DNA of 64,000 bases from JBHELB01 sp041859045 (GTDB lineage: Bacteria > Hydrogenedentota > Hydrogenedentia > Hydrogenedentales > SLHB01). Position numbers and translations under genes: made by a program. A model generated the notes under the pieces. The model was not told where the DNA came from. It searched no databases and worked only from the letters and a program-made list of their open reading frames with translations. Shown in pieces: positions 53,235 to 60,512 of the stretch (position 1 is the first letter of the stretch; every line of letters begins with the position of its first letter). Where the stretch lies: NCBI GenBank assembly GCA_041859045.1, contig JBHELB010000033.1, positions 1-64,000 on the forward strand, written 5' to 3'.

Positions 53235-53376
53235 GCGCCCCACCTTTCCTCGGATTTCCACGTCTCGTTGGAATCTCGGCCTCATTCTAGGCAGCCTCCA
53301 GAGAAATGACAACCCTGTGTCTTCTTAACGCGCGCCGCCCGCAATTCGCTGACATGTTACGAGCCGAGGAACTGGC

Positions 53377-54210
53377 TCAGATGCGGCTACGCCCCACCTG
53401 GGCGAGCGCAATACGGAACTGATCGCAGCTCTCAAAGCGGTCTTCCGGACGCTTATTCATGGCTTTCATAATCAGATCGCCAAGATCGTGAGGACAACGG
53501 CGATTGACCTCCGAGGGGTGGATCGGGGTCGCCAACAGGTGGCACTGATACAGCGCCTGTAGATTGTCCACTTCGAACGGAACCCGGCCTGCAAACATCG
53601 TGTAAAGAGTCACGCCGAGCGAATAAATGTCGCTTTGGGGTGTGGCCTTCTTTTTCTCGATCAGCTCCGGCGCCACAAACATCGGGGTGACCTGCTCGTG
53701 GATAGCACCCTCGAAAATCGCCACAAACCCACCGGCGGAAAGGGAGTAGTCGGACAATTTAACCATTCCCTTGCGAGTAAACAAAATATTGGCGGGCTTC
53801 AGGTCGTGGTGAGTGAAGCCTTGGTCGTGAATATACTGAAGCCCGTTGCAAACCTGAGCCACAATCACCAACCGCTCCTGCAAATCCCAGGAACGGTTGG
53901 CAATATACCAGCGCAGATCCGGACCGTCCACGTACTCCTGAACCAAACAGACGCCATCTTCGCCTTCAATCAACTCGAACACGCGCGTAATATTGGGGTG
54001 ATCGAATTTGGCGAACTTTGCGACGCTGCGCGCCAGTTCGCGCAGGTGCAGCGCTCCGCGGAAGAAGTTCGCGTTGAAAAGCTTAACCGCGACTACTTTC
54101 CCGTCGCGCGTGTCGAGTCCACGGTAGACGGTTCCCGTGCCGCCGCGTCCCAACAGACGGTCCAGCTTAAAATGATAGAGTCTTGTTCGATCGGGCAGTT
54201 CGTGAGTCAT
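53377..54210 (-). CDS. Non-RD serine/threonine protein kinase
   Basis: This is a cytosolic Hanks-type kinase of 277 residues consisting only of the catalytic domain. Motifs in order: glycine loop GRGGTGTVYRG (21-31), VAVK (Lys about 43), the catalytic loop HHDLKPANI (about 137-145), the Mg-binding Asp in LSDYSLS where most kinases have DFG, VAPELIE (APE) and DIYSLGVTLYTMFAGRVPFE. The catalytic loop has HHD instead of HRD, so the usual activation-loop Arg is missing. There is no membrane span or sensor domain. It follows rsfS by 36 bases, placing a signalling kinase at the end of a translation-related operon. Confidence 0.9.
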   Translation of the reverse strand: MTHELPDRTRLYHFKLDRLLGRGGTGTVYRGLDTRDGKVVAVKLFNANFFRGALHLRELARSVAKFAKFDHPNITRVFELIEGEDGVCLVQEYVDGPDLRWYIANRSWDLQERLVIVAQVCNGLQYIHDQGFTHHDLKPANILFTRKGMVKLSDYSLSAGGFVAIFEGAIHEQVTPMFVAPELIEKKKATPQSDIYSLGVTLYTMFAGRVPFEVDNLQALYQCHLLATPIHPSEVNRRCPHDLGDLIMKAMNKRPEDRFESCDQFRIALAQVGRSRI

Positions 54211-54246
54211 GCCTGCGTCCTGAACACGAGGGCCGCGCCGCGGCCC

Positions 54247-54627
54247 TCACAGCTCCAGTTCAATCTCGGGCGCATCGCCCCAGAGCCCATCGAGATCGTA
54301 AAAAGCGCGCGCCTCAGTTCGAAATACGTGAAACACGGTGTGACCGTAGTCGAGAATTAGCCACGCGCCGCTCACCGAGCCTTCGCTGCGCAACGGCGCG
54401 GTTCCCGCCTCTTTCATGCCCTCGCGCACCGCGTTGTACACCGCGCGCAATTGGGGTTCACTCGAGGCGCTGCACAGCACGAACACGTCGGCTATCACGG
54501 TCAAACCGCGCACGTCGTACGCCTTGATGTTCTGCGCCTTATGGTCGGCGGCGAGTTCGGCGATACGCAACGTGGCTACGATGAAGTCCGGAGCCGCCTC
54601 GCGCGATTTGGGAACTAGTTTAGCCAA
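54247..54627 (-). CDS. rsfS: Ribosomal silencing factor RsfS
   Basis: RsfS (Iojap family) binds L14 and blocks subunit joining when nutrients are short. The 126-residue protein has the family core: AAADHKAQNI-like ELAADHKAQNIKAYDVRGLTVIADVFVLCSASSEPQLRAVYNAV, GSVSGAWLILDYGHTVFHVFRTEARAFYDLDGLWGDAP. It lies 27 bases after gatB on the same strand. Confidence 0.95.
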   Translation of the reverse strand: MAKLVPKSREAAPDFIVATLRIAELAADHKAQNIKAYDVRGLTVIADVFVLCSASSEPQLRAVYNAVREGMKEAGTAPLRSEGSVSGAWLILDYGHTVFHVFRTEARAFYDLDGLWGDAPEIELEL

Positions 54628-54654
54628 GGAACTTCTCCTGCTCGAATACCGTCA

Positions 54655-56094
54655 CTAGGAACTCCGCGCACCCAATTCGCGACGCAAAATCTCGTTTACA
54701 AGCTGCGGATTGCCCCGCCCCTTGGTCGCCTTCATCATCTGCCCCACCAAGAACCCCATGGCGCGTTCCTTACCAGCCTCGAAATCGGCCACCGGCCCTG
54801 GGTTCGCCGCGATTACTTCGCGCGCGATCTGCGCCAGTGCATCCGTGTCGGTAATCTGCACCAGGCCATGCTCTTCCACCAACGACTTCGGCGAACGGCC
54901 GGTCTTAAACATATCAGGCAACAGGTCCTTGGCGATCTTCCCGCTGATCGTCGCATTGTCGATCAACACCAACAGCTCCGCCAAGGCTTCGGGCTTCACC
55001 GGTGACTGCGCAATGTCGAGTTTTTGCTCGACAAGCAGTCCCTGCAACTCAACCATAACCCAATTCGCCGCCGGTTTGGGCGCCGCCCCCGCCTTCACGA
55101 CGGCTTCATAGTAGTCCGCCATCGCGCGCGTTGCAGTCAATACACCGGCGTCGTACTCGGAGAGTCCATATTCCGCCATAAAGCGGTCGCACCGCGCCCG
55201 CGGCAATTCCGGCAGCGTCTCTCGAATCCGCGTTTCCCACGCCTCATCCACGCACAACGGTACGAGGTCAGGATCGGGGAAATAGCGGTAGTCGTGCGCC
55301 GATTCCTTGGTGCGCTGGGCAAACGTGACACCGCGATCGGCGTCCCAGCCGCGTGTTTCCTGCACGATCGTGCCGCCTTCGGAAAGCACCTGCTTCTGGC
55401 GGGCGATTTCAAAGTCAATCGCCTTCTGCGTGCCGCTGAACGAGGCGACATTCTTTACCTCGGTCTTCACCCCGAACTTCTCCGTGCCTACAGGCCGGAT
55501 GCTGATGTTCGCCTCGGCGCGCAGCGAGCCCTCTTCCATGTTGCAGTCGCTAACTTCGAGATACTGCAGAATCTGCTTGAGGGCGGTAAGATAAGCGAAG
55601 GCTTCCTCCGCGCTACGAATGTCCGGTTCCGTTACGATCTCGAGCAGCGGGACGCCGCACCGGTTGAAATCGACGCCGCTTTCCCCACCGCCGATGGTAT
55701 GCGTGTTCCGAGCGGTGTCCTCTTCCAGGTGTGCGCGGGTAATTCCAATGCGCTTGGGCTTACCGTTGACGTGAATCTCCAGCCAGCCGCCATGGCAGAG
55801 AGGCAGATCGTACTGGCTAATTTGGTAATTCTTTGCGAGGTCCGGATAGAAGTAGTTCTTTCGGTCCATCTTCGACCAGCGCGAGATCGTGCAGTTCAGC
55901 GCGAGGCCGGCCGCCACAGACATTTCGACAGCCGCTCGGCTAATAACCGGCAGCACACCGGGCATGCCCAAGCACACCGGGCAAACGTTGGTGTTCGGGG
56001 GGGCGTGGAAATTCGTACTGCACGCGCAGAACACTTTCGCCTTCGTGGCGAGTTCCACGTGGACTTCCATGCCAATAACCGCTTCGTACTCCAT
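54655..56094 (-). CDS. gatB: Asp/Glu-tRNA amidotransferase subunit B
   Basis: GatB activates the mischarged Glu-tRNA(Gln) or Asp-tRNA(Asn) so that ammonia from GatA can amidate it. The 479-residue protein shows EAVIGMEVHVELATKAKVFC, NTNVCPVCLGMPGVLPVIS, the block MDRKNYFYPDLAKNYQISQYDLPL, the LEEDTARNTH region and the C-terminal YqeY-like tail KATKGRGNPQLVNEILRREL. The start is 28 bases after gatA. Confidence 0.97.
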   Translation of the reverse strand: MEYEAVIGMEVHVELATKAKVFCACSTNFHAPPNTNVCPVCLGMPGVLPVISRAAVEMSVAAGLALNCTISRWSKMDRKNYFYPDLAKNYQISQYDLPLCHGGWLEIHVNGKPKRIGITRAHLEEDTARNTHTIGGGESGVDFNRCGVPLLEIVTEPDIRSAEEAFAYLTALKQILQYLEVSDCNMEEGSLRAEANISIRPVGTEKFGVKTEVKNVASFSGTQKAIDFEIARQKQVLSEGGTIVQETRGWDADRGVTFAQRTKESAHDYRYFPDPDLVPLCVDEAWETRIRETLPELPRARCDRFMAEYGLSEYDAGVLTATRAMADYYEAVVKAGAAPKPAANWVMVELQGLLVEQKLDIAQSPVKPEALAELLVLIDNATISGKIAKDLLPDMFKTGRSPKSLVEEHGLVQITDTDALAQIAREVIAANPGPVADFEAGKERAMGFLVGQMMKATKGRGNPQLVNEILRRELGARSS

Positions 56095-56122
56095 GGCTCT
56101 CCCTTGGCGTTATTCCTCGCCC

Positions 56123-57592
56123 TTAGGCGATGGACGGCCGCCCCATGTCAAACCCTCGGTGGCGCTCATAGGCATACGCCACACGAATGAGTGTCTCTTC
56201 GTCAAAAGGTTTACCCAGCAATTGCAGGCCCGCGGGCAGTCCAGCCTCCGTCAGGCCACACGGCACAGACATCCCCGGCATGCCCGCGAGATTCAGGGAA
56301 ATCGTATAGATGTCGCTCAGGTACATCTCGAGCGGATCCGCGGTCTTCGCGCCGATCTCGAACGCCGCCGTCGGCGCCGTCGGCGTAATGATCACGTCGC
56401 ATTTCTGGAAGGCATCTTGAAAATCCTTCCGAATCAGCGAACGCACTTTCTGCGCCTTGAGGTAATACGCGTCGTAGTACCCGCTCGAAAGCACGTACGT
56501 GCCTAGCAAGATACGGCGTTGCACTTCCGGTCCGAAGCCTTCACTCTTGGTGCGGTGGTAAAGTTCGGCAACGTCCGCAACCCCTTCCGCGCGGCGACCA
56601 TAGCGGACGCCATCGAAACGCGCCAGGTTGGCGCTGGCCTCGGCGGTACAAATGATATAGTAGACCGCGATCGCGTATTCGGTATGGGGAAGCGAGACCT
56701 CCACAACCTTCGCGCCCCGTGCTTTCAGGGCGTCGATGGCGGTCTCTATCTTCGCGCGCATCTCCGCGTTCAGGGCATCCGTGAAGTATTCCTTCGGCAA
56801 TCCAAAGGTCAAGCCAGCGACATCGTCACGCAGGGCCGTTGTGTAGTCCGGCACGGGCAGATTGGCCGAGGTCGAATCCCGGCGATCATGGCCGCTGATG
56901 GCATTCATCACGAGCGCCATATCCTCGGCATCCTTTGTGAAGGGCCCGATCTGGTCCAGGGACGAAGCGAACGCGACAAGGCCATACCGAGACACGCGGC
57001 CGTAGGTGGGCTTCAGCCCGAGACAGCCGCACAGCGCCGCGGGTTGGCGAATCGAACCGCCGGTGTCGCTGCCCAACGAAAAGACGCATTCATCCGCAGC
57101 GACCGACGCCGCCGAACCTCCGCTGGAACCGCCCGGCACGCATTTGGTGTTCCACGGGTTCCGGGTCGTCTGTACGGAAGAATTCTCCGTGCTCGACCCC
57201 ATCGCGAATTCGTCCATGTTGACTTTGCCGAGGAACACCGTACCTGCCGTCTGGAGGCGTTCCACAACAGTAGCGTCAAAGGGACTGCGATATCCCTTCA
57301 GAATCTTGCTGCAACATTCGGTCGTCCCGGTCTGCGTGCAAAGAACGTCTTTGAGTGAGGCGGGCACACCGGCCAACGGCCCGAGATCTTGCCCGTGTTT
57401 CAGGGCACCATCAACCGCCTCGGCCTGACGTAGACCTTCGTCGCGCCAGACATCGACATACGCCTTGACCTTAGCGTCCACCGCATCGATGCGATCGTAA
57501 AAACTCTGCGCGATCTCCACGGCAGTCGCTTCACCCGCACGCAACGCGTCGCGGATCTCGTGGGCAGTACAGCGAAACCATTCACGACTCAT
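56123..57592 (-). CDS. gatA: Asp/Glu-tRNA amidotransferase subunit A
   Basis: GatA is the amidase that frees ammonia from glutamine. The 489-residue chain has the Ser-cisSer-Lys triad of amidase-signature enzymes: Lys in GVPASLKDVL (about 82), the GGSSGGSAASVAADE segment (about 153-167) and SLGSDTGGSIRQPA with the nucleophilic Ser (about 177). It also has KPTYGRVSRYGLVAFASSLDQIGP. It begins 3 bases after the gatC stop, so gatC and gatA are translated together. Confidence 0.97.
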   Translation of the reverse strand: MSREWFRCTAHEIRDALRAGEATAVEIAQSFYDRIDAVDAKVKAYVDVWRDEGLRQAEAVDGALKHGQDLGPLAGVPASLKDVLCTQTGTTECCSKILKGYRSPFDATVVERLQTAGTVFLGKVNMDEFAMGSSTENSSVQTTRNPWNTKCVPGGSSGGSAASVAADECVFSLGSDTGGSIRQPAALCGCLGLKPTYGRVSRYGLVAFASSLDQIGPFTKDAEDMALVMNAISGHDRRDSTSANLPVPDYTTALRDDVAGLTFGLPKEYFTDALNAEMRAKIETAIDALKARGAKVVEVSLPHTEYAIAVYYIICTAEASANLARFDGVRYGRRAEGVADVAELYHRTKSEGFGPEVQRRILLGTYVLSSGYYDAYYLKAQKVRSLIRKDFQDAFQKCDVIITPTAPTAAFEIGAKTADPLEMYLSDIYTISLNLAGMPGMSVPCGLTEAGLPAGLQLLGKPFDEETLIRVAYAYERHRGFDMGRPSIA

Positions 57593-57595
57593 GGG

Positions 57596-57892
57596 TTACT
57601 CCGTATCCAGAATACGCGGGACCATGAAATAGACCCCGTCGGTCCTTGGCGCGTTCTGCAGCGCGGCCTCGCGCTCCAACGACGGCTCGACAACGTCCTC
57701 GCGGTACACGTTGGTCATATCCAGAACGTGCATCATCGGCTCGATGCCGTCTGTGTTCAGTTCGTTGAGCTTGTCCATATACGCCAGGATCTCGCCCAGT
57801 TCATTCACCAAGCGCTCCTTTGTTTCGTCGCTGACGGTCAGTTGCGCAAGACGCGCCACGTAGTCAACATCGGCCTTGCTGAGTTTGGGCAT
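57596..57892 (-). CDS. gatC: Asp/Glu-tRNA amidotransferase subunit C
   Basis: GatC is the small subunit that wraps around GatA and stabilises the complex. The 98-residue protein has the usual AxLAQLTVSDE region (VARLAQLTVSDETKERLVNELGEILAYMDKLNELNTDGIEPM) and a C-terminal R-x-D block. The ATG at 57892 is preceded by AGGAAGAGGAG; the longer frame upstream has no such support. It is first in the gatCAB-rsfS-kinase run. Confidence 0.95.
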   Translation of the reverse strand: MPKLSKADVDYVARLAQLTVSDETKERLVNELGEILAYMDKLNELNTDGIEPMMHVLDMTNVYREDVVEPSLEREAALQNAPRTDGVYFMVPRILDTE

Positions 57893-58044
57893 GACTCCTC
57901 TTCCTTCATTCTTTGGCCAAAACGCGCCAAATCGTAGCATACCAAAGGGGAATTATCCAAAAGTCCAAGGAAAAGCAAACGCAATGAGACTCGCTGTGCG
58001 CGCGATGCCGCATTCGCGCAAGTTCTGTTCCGCAATTTGCCTCT

Positions 58045-58052
58045 GCTACAAT
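58045..58052 (+). promoter_or_regulatory. Extended -10 promoter at the TonB-like gene
   Basis: TGcTACAAT (58044-58052) is an extended -10 element whose expected start point falls at about 58059, the same base as the GTG proposed as start codon. This would give a leaderless mRNA. Confidence 0.45.
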
Positions 58053-58058
58053 CCCCAC

Positions 58059-58958
58059 GTGAAGCTACGCTGGTTCCTGATAGACGACCGGCGGCGCGGC
58101 CTGACGGCAGCGATGCTCTCGCTAACCTTGCACGCGCTGGCGATGTTCGGACTGCTTCTCTACGCGGCAGCCGTCCCCCTGGGCTTCTGGGGTCCCGATC
58201 CAGAGCGCCCGGTGCGTGTGCGCCTCCAACGTCCGCCGGAGCGTGTTGAAAAGAACCTAATCGACGTCACCCGTCCCGCCGAACGTCCAGTGGGGGAGAC
58301 AGATCTGATCGCGGTACAGGACTCCAACGCGGCGAGCCCAGATCCCGCGCAAGGCGAACATCTCGGGCCCGCCACTCAGCGGATGGCGGCGTATGACCAG
58401 TTGGGCGCGGCGGCCTCGATTCCCGCTCCGCCGCCGCAAAATAGCGCGCCAACACCGGTCCCGGAACGTACCATCGCCTCGGACCGCCCCAAAGACACAC
58501 CGCCTCCGGCGACGCCGCCAGCCCCGCCTCAGGAGACTGTCGTCGTGGCCCAAGCAGACGCCCCGCCCGAACCACCGGGCCTGGTGTCGCGCGAAACGGT
58601 AGCCCGCGAGCGCGGGGGAGTACGCACGCGCGGCATCGGCGCGTTTGAGGCCATGCGAGACCAGCTCGCGCCGTATCTCAAGGACGTGCGGGACCGTGTC
58701 GAACGCGAGTGGCGTGCAATGCTACAGTTGCGCTTCAAAGGCGTTGGGCGGGTCGAGGCGGTTCTGAACTGCGCGATCGCGCCCGACGGACGCTTGATCG
58801 CGGTGTCTGTCGTCGAGCCGGGCGCGTCTCCCACGTACGCGCCGTTGTGCAAGGACGCGATCGAACGGGCAGGACCCTTTCCTGCGTTTCCGTTCAGTGT
58901 GCCGGAGACGTATCGGGACAAATTCCTGGAAATTCAGTGGACGTTTACCGTGGAGTAG
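58059..58958 (+). CDS. TonB/TolA-like energy-transducer protein
   Basis: The protein has a short basic N-terminus, one membrane span (about 17-42, AAMLSLTLHALAMFGLLLYAAAV) and a Pro/Ala-rich periplasmic spacer (about 120-190). The C-terminal TonB-like domain runs VEREWRAMLQLRFKGVGRVEAVLNCAIAPDGRLIAVSVVEPGASP to FSVPETYRDKFLEIQWTF. It should transmit inner-membrane energy to outer-membrane transporters or link envelope layers. I prefer the GTG at 58059 (VKLRWFLIDD), with 299 residues; ATGs further upstream (57984, 58005) lack any ribosome-binding site. ExbB/ExbD genes are not adjacent. The HAD gene begins 6 bases after its stop. Confidence 0.8.
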   Translation: MKLRWFLIDDRRRGLTAAMLSLTLHALAMFGLLLYAAAVPLGFWGPDPERPVRVRLQRPPERVEKNLIDVTRPAERPVGETDLIAVQDSNAASPDPAQGEHLGPATQRMAAYDQLGAAASIPAPPPQNSAPTPVPERTIASDRPKDTPPPATPPAPPQETVVVAQADAPPEPPGLVSRETVARERGGVRTRGIGAFEAMRDQLAPYLKDVRDRVEREWRAMLQLRFKGVGRVEAVLNCAIAPDGRLIAVSVVEPGASPTYAPLCKDAIERAGPFPAFPFSVPETYRDKFLEIQWTFTVE

Positions 58959-58964
58959 CCCCAA

Positions 58965-59651
58965 ATGTTGCGTGCGGTGATTTTCGATTTATTTGGCACC
59001 CTAGTGGACAGTTTTTCGACGCGCGAGCACCTGGCGGTATTGCGGCAAATGGCGGAGCGAGCCGGGGTGGACGAGGAGAAATTCATCGCCCTTTGGAATG
59101 CAACAACCAATGAGCGGGCGTTGGGGCGTTTCGAGACCCTGCCCGAGCACATCATCGAACTATGCCAGGCGCTTGGCAATGAAGTGTCGCTTGAAACCGC
59201 CCAGGCGTGCGCGGCCTTTCGTGTCGCGCTCACGCAACGTTGCCTGACTCCACGCCCGGATGCTTGCAGCACGCTTAGCGCCTTGCGGGCCCGGGGAATG
59301 CGTGTGGGCTTGCTGAGCGATTTCTCGGTGGAAGGTCCCGGTATCTGGCGCAAGACAGCGATGGCCCCGTTGGTTCATTTTGCCGTGTTTTCCTGCGACG
59401 TGAAGATGAAGAAGCCCAATCCGGAAATCTACCACTGCGTGTGCAGGGGACTTAGCGTAACCCCCGCGGACTGCCTCTATGTAGGCGATGGGGGAAGCCA
59501 GGAACTCTCCGGTGCCGCTGCCGTGGGCATGCGGCCGATCCGGATCGCCGCTCCACACGCAAACCACACCGATCCCCACGTCATCGACCCCGATTCCTGG
59601 GATGGGCCCGTGATCAAGAGCCTTTCAGACGTGCTCCGCCTGCTGGAATAA
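58965..59651 (+). CDS. HAD-superfamily hydrolase
   Basis: This is a cytosolic phosphatase- or dehalogenase-like enzyme of the HAD superfamily. Motif I is FDLFGTLVD (nucleophile Asp about 8), motif II is LLSDFS (about 117), motif III Lys lies in KMKKPNPEIY (about 148) and motif IV is YVGDGGSQEL (about 172). The helical cap between about 15 and 85 marks it as a C1-cap type. The length is 228 residues. The substrate is unknown. Its stop abuts a hairpin that also ends the opposing small RNA. Confidence 0.88.
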   Translation: MLRAVIFDLFGTLVDSFSTREHLAVLRQMAERAGVDEEKFIALWNATTNERALGRFETLPEHIIELCQALGNEVSLETAQACAAFRVALTQRCLTPRPDACSTLSALRARGMRVGLLSDFSVEGPGIWRKTAMAPLVHFAVFSCDVKMKKPNPEIYHCVCRGLSVTPADCLYVGDGGSQELSGAAAVGMRPIRIAAPHANHTDPHVIDPDSWDGPVIKSLSDVLRLLE

Positions 59652-59676
59652 AAGAAGGCGGGACTTGCGTCCCGCC
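59645..59676 (-). terminator. Intrinsic terminator of the minus-strand small RNA
   Basis: On the minus strand GGCGGGAC (59676-59669), loop GCAA, GTCCCGCC (59664-59657) is followed by TTCTTTTATT. The T-run is on the minus side only, so the hairpin primarily ends a minus-strand transcript. Confidence 0.85.
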
Positions 59677-59874
59677 ACTCGATTCCCCGCCATTGCCGTC
59701 AGGTCGAAAACGTATTGAACCTATCTCAACAAGTGGGTGCCCTCACGATGGCCGTTCGACTTCCCCTCGAGGAGGCATGTCGTTGGCCACGCGAATGTTG
59801 GACTCCCGGCTCAATACTAAGGTTTAACGTTTAAGACCCGTCTCGAACAGGGCAGGGAAAAACTGTTTCCTTAC
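59645..59874 (-). ncRNA. Candidate structured small RNA (6S-like architecture)
   Basis: The 560-base gap after the HAD gene contains a complete minus-strand transcription unit without a credible reading frame: promoter at 59881-59909, start near 59874, terminator at 59645-59676. In between, 59702-59722 and 59820-59838 pair as a closing stem of about 17 bp: GGTC/GACC, then AAACG/CGTTT, then TTGAACCT/AGGTTTAA, interrupted by a 2x2 loop and a 2-base bulge. A large open region follows, then an apical stem (TGGCC/GGCCA and CGAC/GTCG, 59749-59789). A long closing stem, open centre and apical stem resemble 6S RNA, the RNA-polymerase-binding regulator. I cannot confirm family membership by eye; a novel RNA is equally possible. 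Confidence 0.55.
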
Positions 59875-59880
59875 TCTCTC

Positions 59881-59909
59881 TTTCTATCAGAACAACCTCG
59901 TAGCGTCAA
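59881..59909 (-). promoter_or_regulatory. Promoter of the minus-strand small RNA
   Basis: On the minus strand TTGACG (59909-59904) and TAGAAA (59886-59881) are 17 bases apart, giving a start near 59874. The -35 box matches consensus at five of six positions. Confidence 0.65.
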
Positions 59910-59989
59910 GAGGCGTCAGAAACCCAAATCGCCGGATAACTTTCAGAAAGAGCGTCAGGGGCGTTGTGTCGTGGAAATATCTTGCCTCT

Positions 59990-60063
59990 AATCCGCGAAG
60001 CGGATGACAGAGCGTAGCCTCGGGTGGAACGGAGCGGCGCCGCCGCGGAGTGGAACCCGGGGG
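59990..60063 (+). repeat. Palindromic repeat, left copy
   Basis: This is one copy of an element that starts AATCCGCGAAGCGGATGA and continues through CGTAGCC and GGGTGGA to a GGAACCC-type end. It contains the mini-palindrome CCGC-GAA-GCGG. Compared with the right copy it carries an extra stretch of about 14 bases near 60034-60048 and a few point differences. Confidence 0.75.
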
Positions 60064-60172
60064 ATGCTCTCCCAAAGCAAAGAACCCCGGAACGGGGCGT
60101 CAGAAAATGGGGCATTCCTCCAAGAAGGCGATTCTCACACCCGCTGCGCGGGTTCTCTGTTGGAAGGCGCTA

Positions 60173-60230
60173 CCCCAGGGTTCCGCTTCGCTCCACCCTG
60201 GGCTACGTTCTATCATCCGCTTCGCGGATT
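60173..60230 (-). repeat. Palindromic repeat, right copy (inverted)
   Basis: This is the inverted copy of the element at 59990. Read on the minus strand it begins AATCCGCGAAGCGGATGA and ends in GGAACCCTGGGG; CCCAGGGT and ACCCTGGG form a second internal palindrome. It supplies the stop codon of the membrane gene at 60213-60512. Between the two copies lie two more short palindromes, CCCCG-GAA-CGGGG and ACCCGC-TGC-GCGGGT. Confidence 0.75.
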
Positions 60231-60512
60231 CAACGCGCGCTTACGCCTCGTCTGGAGCCCGCGCATCAAGAGAAGGGCCAAGCAACTTCCGATAAGCCCC
60301 GGGGCAATATAGATCGAGAAGAGGCGCGTCATCATGAATAACATCGCGAGAACGGTCTTGAGATATCCACTTTGAGTACTCGGCGCAAGCAACACCGCGA
60401 CAACATTTTCGCCTGCAAGAAACCACATCAGGAAAATCTGCGCCGCAACAAGAATGAATGCACGCAGCAAGAGGCCTTCCGCGCTGAAAAGTGGGTATCG
60501 CCTCAGCTTCAT
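60213..60512 (-). CDS. Small two-span membrane protein, unknown function
   Basis: The 99-residue protein has two hydrophobic segments (ILVAAQIFLMWFLAGENVVAVLLA and TVLAMLFMMTRLFSIYIAPGLIGSCLALLLM) and basic ends. I do not recognise a family. Its start overlaps the stop of the upstream gene (ATGA), so the two are translated together. Its last residues, RKRALNPRSG, and its stop codon lie within the palindromic repeat, suggesting the repeat inserted into or replaced its original 3' end. Confidence 0.65.
   Translation of the reverse strand: MKLRRYPLFSAEGLLLRAFILVAAQIFLMWFLAGENVVAVLLAPSTQSGYLKTVLAMLFMMTRLFSIYIAPGLIGSCLALLLMRGLQTRRKRALNPRSG

Noticed and set aside
59702..59838. The structured RNA as a plus-strand transcript
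   Set aside because: No promoter is visible upstream on the plus strand and the closing terminator T-run is on the minus strand.
59990..60230. CRISPR array
   Set aside because: There are only two copies, in inverted orientation, without regular spacers or cas genes.
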